Shown in pieces: positions 8,743-16,650 of a stretch of DNA of 64,000 bases. Source of the stretch: Bacteroidetes bacterium 2013_40CM_41_45 (lineage in GTDB: Bacteria > Bacteroidota > Bacteroidia > AKYH767-A > 2013-40CM-41-45). The stretch covers positions 62,001-126,000 of the forward strand of contig NGFH01000011.1 in NCBI GenBank assembly GCA_002215675.1, written 5' to 3'. A model generated the notes under the pieces. It saw only the letters and a list, made by a program, of their open reading frames with translations. It ran no database searches and was not told where the DNA came from. The stretch's first letter is position 1, and the number at the start of each line of letters is the position of its first letter. The translations under genes were made by a program, and so were the position numbers.

Positions 8743-8888
8743 TGTATCAATCTATCACCTGATGAGAATTTGAAATAAAAAAGGAGAAAAAATTATCGAA
8801 ATATGAAGAAGCGGATGACAAATATGTTGTCCGCTTTTTTTTTACTTTTATAAGCTATTTAAATTAATTGATATTTTTTACCACTATA
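8738..8888 (+). repeat. Sharply bounded repeat R, copy 2
   Basis: Begins ggtaatgtatcaatctatca; its first ~100 nt are nearly identical to copy 3 (9097). Its right half (cttttataagctatttaaat) matches copy 1 and runs into core copy D at tttccat. Confidence 0.85.
8809..8843 (+). terminator. Terminator hairpin inside repeat R copy 2
   Basis: Stem arms 8809-8819 (aagcggatgac) and 8826-8836 (gttgtccgctt), with two G-T wobbles, are followed by a run of T. It corresponds to the hairpin in copy 1, with several compensatory and wobble changes, which suggests the structure is under selection. Confidence 0.7.
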
Positions 8889-9095
8889 TTTCCATGGCAA
8901 ACAACCGCAAGTTCAAGAGCAAGCGGCTTATAGCAGATGTGAATACCAGTTCAGATGAATTTGGCTGGCGGCAATATGACCCCTTGGTTGCAAGATGGCA
9001 TGCTACCGACCCTGCAGAGCAATTTGCAAATCCTTATCTTGCTATGGGAAATTCTCCAACATCATTCGTGGATTATGATGGAGCGCAGGGAGGTT
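8889..9095 (+). repeat. RHS core-end repeat, copy D (truncated)
   Basis: Fourth copy of the core-end segment, from tttccat to ggaggttc. It stops inside the glycine linker and is replaced at once by repeat R copy 3. No variable tip follows. Confidence 0.9.
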
Positions 9096-9121
9096 CGGTA
9101 ATGTTTCAATCTGTCACCTGA
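8894..9121 (+). pseudogene. Empty RHS core-end stub
   Basis: A 75-codon frame encodes only the core end (FKSKRLIADVN, FGWRQYDPLVARWHATDP, SFVDYDGAQGGS) and is then cut by repeat R copy 3, giving VMFQSVT and a stop. The linker, tip and immunity gene found after the other copies are missing. It is most simply a remnant core whose cassette has been lost or moved. It could still serve as recombination homology. Confidence 0.8.
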
Positions 9122-9240
9122 TGAGAATTTGAAATAAAAAAGGAGAAAAAATTCTTGAAATGCAAAGAAGCGGATGACAAATATGTTGTCCGTTTTTGTT
9201 TTGTACGTTTATACGTCATCTAACTCATTGAAAATTTCTT
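9097..9240 (+). repeat. Repeat R copy 3, next to an IS1-family transposase
   Basis: Begins ggtaatgtttcaatctgtca, interrupting RHS copy D. It is close to copy 2 up to about 9200 and then drifts (ttttgtacgtttatacgtca) before the transposase. Its sharp left end, starting GGTAATG, could be the terminal repeat of an IS1-like element. The only facing match I see is attgtaacattcca at 10097-10110, which is imperfect, and no target duplication is visible. Confidence 0.6.
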
Positions 9241-9266
9241 TTATGTTTCAAAGTATCACCCATGCC

Positions 9267-9923
9267 ATGCAGCAATGTAAATATTGCGAAGCGGAATGTG
9301 TTAAAAAAGGATTTCAGAAAAATGGAAATCAAAAATTGCGATGCGTAAGATGCAAAAGATACCAGCTTGCCCATTATACAAATAGGGCCTGGCTGAATAA
9401 TGTGAATGAGACCATCTCTACTCTTGTAAAAGAAAGCTGCGGTATCAGAAGCATCGGGCGAATTCTAAAAATTAGTCCGGCAACAGTGATAAAAAGAATC
9501 AAAATAATTGCTGCTTCCATTGGGAAACCCGTAATTTCCCTGGGAAAGAAATATGAGTTGGATGAGATGAGAACGTTCGTGCGAAAAAAGACAAATACTT
9601 ATTGGATAGCATACGCGATAGAAAAAGGTACTAAAAGTATTATCGATTTTAAAGTCGGAAGAAGAACATTGAAAACGCTGGGAAGCGTTGTAGATACGCT
9701 GAAGTTGGCAAAGGCAGAAAGAATTTATACAGATTCACTCAATTTATACCATTCCCTGATAAGAAAAGAAATTCATTGCAAAAGAAGATTTACAATCAAT
9801 CATATTGAGCGAATGAATCTAACATTACGCACGCATTTAAAGCGATTAAACCGCAGAACCATATGTTATTCTCGCAATGCACTGATGCTCGAAGCGTGCC
9901 TGAAAATTTATTTCTGGAGTTAA
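9267..9923 (+). CDS. IS1-family transposase (single-ORF type)
   Basis: This 218-residue protein starts at MQQCKYC; longer starts at 9174 and 9243 would add only repeat-derived residues. An N-terminal zinc finger has Cys4/Cys7 and Cys26/Cys29. A helix-turn-helix follows (IRSIGRILKISPATVIKRI) and then the IS1-type catalytic part: DEMRTFV with the first Asp, YTDSLNLY with the second, and the characteristic INHIERMNLTLRTHLKRLNRRTI with the acidic residue. Unlike Escherichia coli IS1, no frameshift is needed. It appears intact and sits at the end of the RHS cassette array, beside a truncated core. It may have shaped the array, but element ends could not be fixed. Confidence 0.85.
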   Translation: MQQCKYCEAECVKKGFQKNGNQKLRCVRCKRYQLAHYTNRAWLNNVNETISTLVKESCGIRSIGRILKISPATVIKRIKIIAASIGKPVISLGKKYELDEMRTFVRKKTNTYWIAYAIEKGTKSIIDFKVGRRTLKTLGSVVDTLKLAKAERIYTDSLNLYHSLIRKEIHCKRRFTINHIERMNLTLRTHLKRLNRRTICYSRNALMLEACLKIYFWS

Positions 9924-9990
9924 AGTTTCCTTATTTTAGGACTTGTCATTTCCAATTTAAGAAAGGGGCTTGGGAAAAAGTATTTTCCCC

Positions 9991-10038
9991 GCAAGATTGC
10001 GTGTGGTGGTACAGTGTACAGACCACACGCAATCTTGC
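9991..10038. repeat. Perfect 17-bp inverted repeat (large hairpin)
   Basis: The arms 9991-10007 (gcaagattgcgtgtggt) and 10022-10038 (accacacgcaatcttgc) are perfectly complementary and enclose a 14-nt spacer containing gtacagtgtac, itself palindromic. No T-run follows, so it is not an ordinary terminator. It lies between the IS1 transposase and the BNR protein and may belong to the mobile element. Confidence 0.85.
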
Positions 10039-10124
10039 TGTACGGTTATCCCTTTTGTTTGGGCTGCAACTATGCAGGGCAGAAAAGCATCTTTTAATTG
10101 TAACATTCCACTAAACAAAATGTG

Positions 10125-11567
10125 ATGAATAAAAGCATTTACACTTACCCAATAAGAATTCTGGCGTTATTAAGTTTTATTATCGTATTTCCGGCTGTTG
10201 TTAACGCTCAGTGGAGTGTGCCTGTCAACCTTTCTCCTAATGCTGTTTCAGCGGGATTAAATGAAAGCATGGGTTCCTGCATTGGCGTTAGCGGTGATAC
10301 GGTTCATGTTGTTTGGGGCGACCGCTTCAACACAACGCATGGCGCAATCTATTACACACACACTCTTGATTCGGGCTTTACATGGAGTGTTCCCGTTGCT
10401 ATTTCAGATACAAACGGCAATGCTTGGAATGCTGCAATAGCTGTCAATGGTTCTAACGTGCATGTTGTCTGGAGAGAAATTGATACGCTGAACAATCATC
10501 GCTCCTCGCATTACATCCATTCTTTAGACGGAGGAAACACATGGGGAACAAGCATGACCATTGATTCCGTTGTTGCTGACTGGCCCGCTGTTACAGTGTC
10601 GGGCAACCATGTTTATGTTGCTAATGATATTGTTACTTCCGCTGTTCCTTACAACACCGAAATATTTTTCCTGAGGTCTTTAGATAATGGCGCAACATGG
10701 AGCCCGCATCAGCAGATAACTTTTGCTTCAGGTCGTTCGGAAGATGAAGCTATCAATGCTGAAGGTTCTCATATATTCATGTCGTGGAATGATAACCGGA
10801 GCGGGCAGATGCAAATCTTCTATAAACATTCCGGAGATTACGGAGCAACATGGGACCCGGAGGTTGCGGTAATTCCTCCCAGTGGTTATGGCACGATGGT
10901 AAGTGTTGACAATGCAAGCATTGACGTAATAGCGGCTGGCGCTCCTTCAGGTCATTATCAAATACTTTTAGCGCAGTCGACTGACACAGGTGCAAGTTGG
11001 AGTACGGATATGGATTTAACCCACGACACTGCCAATACGTATTACTATCCTGATATGGTTCGCGATGGAAATGATCTGCACGTTACTTATGTAAAGTCAG
11101 GAACTGGCGGACAGTATTTACATTCTGCTGACGGTGGCGCTACATGGGATACTCCATATAGTTTTGGCAACAGCAGCATTACACCTTTCATTGCTTACAT
11201 GGGATGCGCGCTTCATGTCATTCTTCCTGACAACGGTCATATTAATTATTTCCGTAATCCTACAGGGAATGCCGGAACGCATTGCGCAACAGGCATCTCA
11301 TTTGTCTCAACAGGGCAACAATCGGAAATCAAACTTTACCCTAATCCTTTTACCTCGGAAACAACAATAGAAATTTTATCTTCTGAGAATGCGAAGAATG
11401 CAGTGCTCAAAATTTTTGATGTGCCGGGGAAAGAGATGATGAGTTCAGTCTTTGGAAATGAAAATAAAATAACTCTTGGCAGAGATAAACTAGGCTGCGG
11501 AATTTATTTTTACAAAGTATTTGAAAAAGAAAAAATAATTGCTGCAGGAAAAATGATAATAGAGTAA
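10125..11567 (+). CDS. Secreted BNR/Asp-box repeat protein with T9SS sorting domain
   Basis: About 480 residues. The ATG at 10125 is preferred over the in-frame GTG just before it. A signal peptide (LLSFIIVFPAVVNAQ) is followed by a beta-propeller-like region with at least six Asp boxes of the S-x-D-x-G-x-[TS]-W type (SLDGGNTW, SLDNGATW, SGDYGATW, STDTGASW, SADGGATW). Such repeats occur in sialidases and other six-bladed propellers. I see no clear sialidase arginine triad or FRIP motif, so enzyme activity is not claimed. The last ~75 residues (IKLYPNPFTSETTIEI to KMIIE) are a type A T9SS C-terminal sorting domain, so the protein should be exported across the outer membrane and anchored or released. 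It starts after a ~200-bp stretch behind the IS1 transposase. Confidence 0.82.
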   Translation: MNKSIYTYPIRILALLSFIIVFPAVVNAQWSVPVNLSPNAVSAGLNESMGSCIGVSGDTVHVVWGDRFNTTHGAIYYTHTLDSGFTWSVPVAISDTNGNAWNAAIAVNGSNVHVVWREIDTLNNHRSSHYIHSLDGGNTWGTSMTIDSVVADWPAVTVSGNHVYVANDIVTSAVPYNTEIFFLRSLDNGATWSPHQQITFASGRSEDEAINAEGSHIFMSWNDNRSGQMQIFYKHSGDYGATWDPEVAVIPPSGYGTMVSVDNASIDVIAAGAPSGHYQILLAQSTDTGASWSTDMDLTHDTANTYYYPDMVRDGNDLHVTYVKSGTGGQYLHSADGGATWDTPYSFGNSSITPFIAYMGCALHVILPDNGHINYFRNPTGNAGTHCATGISFVSTGQQSEIKLYPNPFTSETTIEILSSENAKNAVLKIFDVPGKEMMSSVFGNENKITLGRDKLGCGIYFYKVFEKEKIIAAGKMIIE

Positions 11568-11597
11568 TATTATTTTTTAAAAAATATTAAAATAGAA

Positions 11598-14096
11598 ATG
11601 AAATTAAGACTATTTATTATCCTGTCAGTGTTTGCAGGTATGTATGTGAATGCACAGGATATTCTGATGTTAGATTCCAATGTGACGTATCAAACCGTGG
11701 CAGGATGGGGACACGGCGGAGGGGTGCTCGGTCACATGCAAGGTACTTATATGATGATTGATACTTCGGTTGCCAATCCTGTAAATTACCAGGTACTCGA
11801 TTATCTTGTGGATGATCTAGGGCTCACAGGCTCCCGTACCTGGGAAGTAGGTCCCCGTATTGATGGCTCAGGCATGGACAACGGAGATTGCGACAGCATT
11901 GACTGGACGAAATTCCAGCCGCAATCTCTTCCACAGGGAATGGCTGATTATCTGGTCTATTTTAAGAACCACATCGTTGCTGAAGGAGTTCAGCCAAACT
12001 TTTATTCAAGCCCCGGTTATCCCACTCATGCTACTGACCAGAAGCCGTGGATTATGTATCATCCTGGAGAGCGTGCTCAACAGATTTGGGCAAGTGCGCT
12101 GTACATGCACAACACTTACGGAATTGATATCAACTACGATGTTATTTATAACGAACCCCAAGGGCTCGTTACTTCCACTATTCTTGCCGATGACATTAAA
12201 GCATTAGCTCCCCGCTTCGTTTCTCACGGGCTTGCCACACGCTCTCAATTTGCTGAAGCAGTTGCTCCGCAGACTGACTGGAATTTTATTACGCCCGTAC
12301 AGAATGATACGGAGCTTTGGAACAACACAGGGCGACTCTCTTATCACAATTACGGAACAGCCGACCCGTACCGAAGTGATATTTATAATTTCGGTTTGTC
12401 GTGGGGGCTTACTACTGCACAGACGGAAATGGGTAATCCAACCTTCGATGATTTGTACAATGATTTTACCTTAGGAGGTACATCTTACTGGGAAGTTGGC
12501 TACAGCTCCAATGTTACGCTTGTGCCTGTCAGCGGGTTGACATCGTTTACTCCTTCCAGCACGTATTTTCGTTTGCGACAGGTAATGCATTATGTAAAAC
12601 CCGGTGCAGTTCGCATCGGCATCACTTCCAATGATACATTGCTACATGTACTTGCATTCAAAAGAAATGGCGAGCTTACTGTTGTTATTGAGAATACATC
12701 CGGCACTTTGAAGAATGTTCTTTTACAGGGAATACCGCCAGGCACTTACGGATTGAGCAGAGCGCCCTCAAGCGCCACTGCTTTCGCAGAACTTGGCGTT
12801 CGTACGGTTATAAATGATACAATTACTATTCCTGTTGCAGGCGGTTCAACTGTTACAACGTTGTATCCGCATCCCGCTGCTGTCAACAATCCTCCTGTTA
12901 TCATGACGTATGTTTCCAATCCGGGTTATCTTGTCTCTCCTGCTTCCACAGCAACTCTTACTGTCACTGCCAACGATGCAGAATTAAACACGCTTTCATA
13001 TCTGTGGACAGTCATTAGTTATCCTGCCGGTGCGAATCCTATTATAGCTTCTCCAACAACCGCTTCTTCTTCTGTAAGCGGGCTGACGGCTACAGGAAAT
13101 TATGTTTTTAAAATTGATGTGAGTGACGGAACGAATACAACTTCCAAAAAAGTATACTTAATTGAATATAGTCCGGCTCCGCCTATTGTGTTAGGCAATG
13201 CCGGTTTCCGTATTGCCACTCCATATGGTTTAGTGTTCGGAAACCCTGGTGACACTACGCATGCAAATATTGAGCTGCCTACTTCTGCAGTTACTCTTCA
13301 GATAGGCGCTGCCGATCTTGCCGGCAGCAATTTAACCGGACAGGGTATATGGTCTCTTGTATCGCAACCGGTTGGTGCAAATATCACGTTGAGCGGCACT
13401 ACCTATATTTTTGTAAGCTTCCGTGCCAATGTAACAAACATGACCGTTCCCGGAGATTATGTTTTCCAGGTGAATGTTCTTTACTCAGGTCATCCCGACC
13501 TTACTGCGCAGATTATATGTACCATTCATCCTGCAAGCTCTGCTCCCGTTATTTCCTCAATAACTCCTTCTCCCGCTATTCTTACTTTACCAAATGACAG
13601 CACTCATCTTACTGCTGTCACTTTCGACCCTGAAGGTGATTTATTAAGACATTGGTGGTATGTGACTTCTGTTCCTGCCGGTGCTCATCCTGTTTTCGAC
13701 CACCAGGGTTTGCCGGTGACAAGTGTCACCAACTTAACAGTGCCGGGTACTTATCAATTTACACTTCGTGCCTTTGATGACCTTCACATGACAACGCAAA
13801 ATATTTCTGTACAGGTTAATGCTGCCTCCGGAATTGAAGAAAATAATTCTACCGCTGATAATGGAATAAAAATTTATCCGAATCCCATTCTGAACGAATT
13901 AAAAATTGAGAGTTCGGAATTCAGAATTGAAAGCATTGATGTTTATGATTTGGTTGGAGAAAAAATTCTTCATCGCTCACTTCACGAGGAAAATAAAACG
14001 ATGCTCAATGTGTGCGCACTTCCAGCAGGAATTTATTTTGTTGCAGTGCGAGGTGAGAAAAACAATTTAGTGACAAAGAAGATTGTGAAAATGTAG
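11598..14096 (+). CDS. Secreted GH30-like glycoside hydrolase with Ig-like modules and T9SS sorting domain
   Basis: An 832-residue protein with a signal peptide (residues 1-19, cut after VNA). Residues ~25-430 look like a (beta/alpha)8 barrel plus small beta domain of the GH30 type: QTVAGWGHGGG at the start, acid/base candidate Glu186 in YNEPQG and nucleophile candidate Glu277 in TEMGNP. In clan GH-A these two glutamates end strands 4 and 7. The specific family is inferred from motifs, and substrate is unknown. Residues ~440-740 form three Ig/cadherin-like modules of the kind found in large secreted Bacteroidota proteins. The last ~75 residues (IKIYPNPILNELKI to KKIVKM) are a type A T9SS sorting domain. 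It lies 30 bp behind the BNR protein in the same direction, so the two may be co-transcribed. Confidence 0.72.
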   Translation: MKLRLFIILSVFAGMYVNAQDILMLDSNVTYQTVAGWGHGGGVLGHMQGTYMMIDTSVANPVNYQVLDYLVDDLGLTGSRTWEVGPRIDGSGMDNGDCDSIDWTKFQPQSLPQGMADYLVYFKNHIVAEGVQPNFYSSPGYPTHATDQKPWIMYHPGERAQQIWASALYMHNTYGIDINYDVIYNEPQGLVTSTILADDIKALAPRFVSHGLATRSQFAEAVAPQTDWNFITPVQNDTELWNNTGRLSYHNYGTADPYRSDIYNFGLSWGLTTAQTEMGNPTFDDLYNDFTLGGTSYWEVGYSSNVTLVPVSGLTSFTPSSTYFRLRQVMHYVKPGAVRIGITSNDTLLHVLAFKRNGELTVVIENTSGTLKNVLLQGIPPGTYGLSRAPSSATAFAELGVRTVINDTITIPVAGGSTVTTLYPHPAAVNNPPVIMTYVSNPGYLVSPASTATLTVTANDAELNTLSYLWTVISYPAGANPIIASPTTASSSVSGLTATGNYVFKIDVSDGTNTTSKKVYLIEYSPAPPIVLGNAGFRIATPYGLVFGNPGDTTHANIELPTSAVTLQIGAADLAGSNLTGQGIWSLVSQPVGANITLSGTTYIFVSFRANVTNMTVPGDYVFQVNVLYSGHPDLTAQIICTIHPASSAPVISSITPSPAILTLPNDSTHLTAVTFDPEGDLLRHWWYVTSVPAGAHPVFDHQGLPVTSVTNLTVPGTYQFTLRAFDDLHMTTQNISVQVNAASGIEENNSTADNGIKIYPNPILNELKIESSEFRIESIDVYDLVGEKILHRSLHEENKTMLNVCALPAGIYFVAVRGEKNNLVTKKIVKM

Positions 14097-14413
14097 TCAA
14101 CGAGTTCCAACTTTCACACTATGCTGTTTTATATTTTTGCTTTGCACAAAGGATAACTGAAGATTATCAACGCTTCAGATATGTTCTTGTGCTAAAAATT
14201 CAATCATAGGTTGTATTGAAAACACTCGTGAGAGAGAACGATTAATATTATCATTAGTTGTCTCCCGTTAACAGACAATAAATGTTTTAACCTGGTTTTA
14301 ACTAGAAAATTAAAATCATTATAACTTTAACGTTACCACTGACATACAGGTTAATAACGTACCCGGAGTCGGAGTCCTGACAACGCAGTGATTGTTTTTA
14401 TGATTTTTTTGTC
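14097..14413. other. Intergenic region without recognisable gene
   Basis: AT-rich and broken by stops in all frames. I see no RNA gene, promoter or strong hairpin. It leads into the beta-helix fragment at 14414 and may include decayed 5' sequence of that gene. Confidence 0.5.
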
Positions 14414-14665
14414 ATGTCTTTATTTTTTGACCACTCGCTGGTGCAGGCGGGAAGCGCAATCTCAATTAACGGTGTTCATTTTAATACTTGTGTGGTGAAC
14501 CAGGACCCTAGGTTTAAAGATGCTGCTAATAATAATTACGAGCTCAATACTTCATCCAATGCAAAAGATAAAGGCATCATTTCAATATCATTGCTTGATT
14601 ATCAGTTCGACATAAAAGGCACAGACCGCAATCTATATACTCCTCCTGATTGAGGAGCGTATGAA
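14414..14665 (+). pseudogene. Remnant of a parallel beta-helix (choice-of-anchor Q type) protein
   Basis: The frame reads NTCVVNQDPRFKDAANNNYE, then LNTSSNAKDKG, DIKGTDRNLYTPPD, stop, GAYER. In intact proteins with this domain the end reads approximately DPxFxxxxxxDYxL..SxAxDxG....D..G..R....DxGAYE. The TGA falls exactly where a residue is expected between D and GAYE, so this is a nonsense-mutated tail of a large secreted beta-helix protein. Only the C-terminal ~80 codons survive and no start region is recognisable. Confidence 0.6.
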
Positions 14666-14974
14666 AGACCAAACTAATTATCATAGGAACTGCAGTGCTA
14701 ATATGAGGGCGTTATATCTTTATTGTATAATTTTTCTCCCTTGGCATCTCGTCAGGTAAACATAGCGGGTAGGAAAAATAACAGCCCGATGTAAAAATCG
14801 GGCTGTTTGATTAAATAGGAACAGAGGTGTTTTCTTTTGCAGCTTAGTTTAAAAAAAAATATTTTAAATCATCTTTGTATATTTAGTTTTCTTTTTGGCC
14901 AGATGCGACAGAACCGTTTTGTGCGATTATAATTTTACAAAGGCATTTCGATAACTATCGGGACGCCATTTTTT
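14666..14974. other. Intergenic region between beta-helix remnant and a minus-strand gene
   Basis: It contains the bidirectional hairpin at 14781-14812 and otherwise AT-rich sequence. I see no coding frame and no RNA. A TAnnTTTG-like box (catctttg, imperfect first base) occurs near 14871. Confidence 0.5.
14781..14812 (-). terminator. Hairpin terminator, probably for the minus-strand gene at 14975
   Basis: A 10-11 bp stem (acagcccgat / atcgggctgt) has a short A-rich loop. Read on the minus strand it is followed by ttattttt, so it could terminate the gene at 14975-15976. The plus-strand T-run is weak (ttt). Confidence 0.65.
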
Positions 14975-15976
14975 TTATGCAACATTCTGTTGCAATCTAT
15001 TCTTCGATATTATTTCCGGAAAAACATAACAAATAAAGACGCCTAACCCAAAGCCGATGAGAAAAGGTATAAACCCGGAATTTCTTCCGGTGCTGGCTAG
15101 AATGCCTGGAGAAGCATGATAGCTTGCAAGGTTGCCAATTATGGGTTTGCCGGAGTAAATATTTTCTTTCAGGAATAGAGTAGGTTTTGACATAGCCTGC
15201 CGGGGATGCTGCATAGTTGGGTTTGCGTCAGAATCCGAAAATGTTTTTGCGGTAGCAATAGCGCTCATAATCCTTTCTGAATTTTGTGATTCAAATGAAT
15301 GCAACTGGCTATCTAATTTTTGCAAATTTTTTTCAATTTTTTCTAGTACCTCATCCAACTCAATTTTTTTGGTTGACGTATCCGACTCATCTTTCTTCGT
15401 CAACAATTCCGACTCATTTTTTTTTGCATCCAAAACTATCTCCGCTATTTTCTTTGTCTCTGACACATCATTTTTTAATTTTAATAATTCACTTAGTGAG
15501 GGCAAAAACATCTGGCTTATTTTTGTTGGCAATGCCGATTCATCTTTTATTTTAAAAAAAATCGAATTTCTGTTTTCTTTCTCTTGTAAAAAAAGTTCGT
15601 AAGGTCTTTTTTGAATATGGGGAACAAAATCAAGCCTGAAATCTCCAGTTTCAAAAAACCAAGATTCATTAATTGCCTTTGCTTCAATAATTTTTTTTAT
15701 TTCCAAGAAATTAATTCCGTTCATGAATTTGGATAAGGGAGCATCATTTCTATACTTTGCCGGGAGTGGTAAGAACGCCATCAGTTCTTCTTTTGTCCCT
15801 TTAAACACAGATACAAATTCTTTTTTCTTTCGGCTTTCATAATCTTGTTGCTTGTGGGAGTCTGAACAATATTTTGAGTTGTATTGAGTCGCATTAAATT
15901 CATCGTCACAGAACAAACATTTGCGTATGGTTCCTTTTGCATTTGCAGAACCTTTGTTATTGCCTTTCTTTCCCAT
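14975..15976 (-). CDS. Hypothetical protein: N-terminal Cys-rich finger, coiled coil, C-terminal membrane helix
   Basis: I start this protein at MGKKGNNKGS (333 residues); a longer frame to 16087 would add a low-complexity NSSV repeat encoded by a 12-bp tandem repeat. Near the N-terminus CLFCDDEFNATQYNSKYCSD resembles a small zinc-binding finger (CxxC ... YCSDxH) of the kind found in DNA- or RNA-binding phage and plasmid proteins. Basic residues flank it (SRKKKEFV). Residues ~190-270 are rich in Lys, Glu and Asp and probably coiled coil. A hydrophobic helix (PFLIGFGLGVFICYVFPEII) lies close to the C-terminus. I do not recognise a family. It lies inside the putative integrative element and may be cargo. 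It runs divergently from the MerR-like gene. Confidence 0.7.
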   Translation of the reverse strand: MGKKGNNKGSANAKGTIRKCLFCDDEFNATQYNSKYCSDSHKQQDYESRKKKEFVSVFKGTKEELMAFLPLPAKYRNDAPLSKFMNGINFLEIKKIIEAKAINESWFFETGDFRLDFVPHIQKRPYELFLQEKENRNSIFFKIKDESALPTKISQMFLPSLSELLKLKNDVSETKKIAEIVLDAKKNESELLTKKDESDTSTKKIELDEVLEKIEKNLQKLDSQLHSFESQNSERIMSAIATAKTFSDSDANPTMQHPRQAMSKPTLFLKENIYSGKPIIGNLASYHASPGILASTGRNSGFIPFLIGFGLGVFICYVFPEIISKNRLQQNVA

Positions 15977-16650
15977 AATTTTTAAAATTTGAAGGTATGT
16001 CGTATAAATAGTTAGAAATAATTTTTGTAAATTGACGGAGGAATTTACGGAAGAATTGACGGATGAATTAGTTGTATTTAGTACCATTTCTGAACCCGAT
16101 GTAGTGGGGCGCCTGGCGACAACGTAGGTTAGTGCTGAGTCGACCTTTGATGCCGGGGTTTTAATGCTGCAGATATGTGAATTTTTTCATGGGATCGGGT
16201 AAATGCTGGTTGAATCGCTTTTAGCCCATCTGTAAATTACACCGCAAAGATAATAAAGTAGTTTATTTTACATTCGTGTAATCAAATTTAATTATCATTA
16301 CATAATTGAATGTACCGCATTGCCGCATTCGTCATTGCGCAACAATGCTCACCGAACCGCTCCAGTTGCCTGTGCCACTAGGAAGAATGGCACGGAAACG
16401 GAAGTACGTCCTCACATTGTCATAACACGGGCTACGACCCTCAGTCGTACATTGAAGCGCTGCTTGCCGAATTCGATATTTCCATCACGTATGAACTGGT
16501 GCGACAGCAGTACGAAGAAGATGTTACAAAGGGAATCCAACTGAGGGCAGTTCCCTCGAAGGGGGAGTGAGTGGGTTTCTTTTCTGCCAGAAAAATAAAT
16601 CGTTTCATTCATGTAATGATTAAATTATATCTTTACATTAAATTTCTAAA
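15977..16650. other. Divergent intergenic region of the putative integrative element
   Basis: It holds the 12-bp tandem repeat at 16030-16065 and two similar ~35-bp segments at 16271-16305 and 16606-16640 (both of the form cattc-tgtaat-AT-rich-ttaca), the second directly upstream of the MerR-like gene. A short open frame ending at 16570 (GYDPQSYIEALLAEF, DISITYELVRQQYEED) has a protein-like composition but no start; it could be a decayed gene end. No RNA gene is seen. Confidence 0.5.
16030..16065 (-). repeat. Three tandem 12-bp units
   Basis: Units aattgacggagg, aatttacggaag and aattgacggatg follow each other without gaps upstream of the ATG at 15976. If the gene started further upstream they would encode (NSSV)3. 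They might be iteron-like binding sites. Confidence 0.75.

Noticed and set aside
9174..9266. Longer start for the IS1 transposase
   Set aside because: The added residues come from repeat R and have no zinc-finger or family character; the family normally begins just before the first Cys pair.
9097..10110. Complete IS1 element with defined ends
   Set aside because: The two candidate ends match at only about 11 of 15 positions and no target duplication is visible, so I list repeat R and the transposase separately.
9863..10114. Open frame overlapping the transposase end and the 17-bp hairpin
   Set aside because: Composition is not protein-like and it reads through the hairpin; it overlaps the real gene in another frame.
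10125..11567. Sialidase function for the BNR protein
   Set aside because: Asp boxes alone do not define sialidases; I did not find the arginine triad or FRIP motif.
16030..16065. CRISPR array
   Set aside because: Units are 12 bp without spacers. No CRISPR-like repeat-spacer pattern or cas gene was found anywhere in the window.
16021..16087. N-terminal extension of the 14975 gene with NSSV repeats
   Set aside because: It comes from a 12-bp tandem repeat more likely to be regulatory; the ATG at 15976 gives a typical basic N-terminus.
16320..16544. Open frame starting MPHSSLRNNAHRT
   Set aside because: Composition (Arg, Thr, Ser, Cys-rich) and lack of any motif suggest a shadow; a different frame (ending at 16570) looks more protein-like but has no start.
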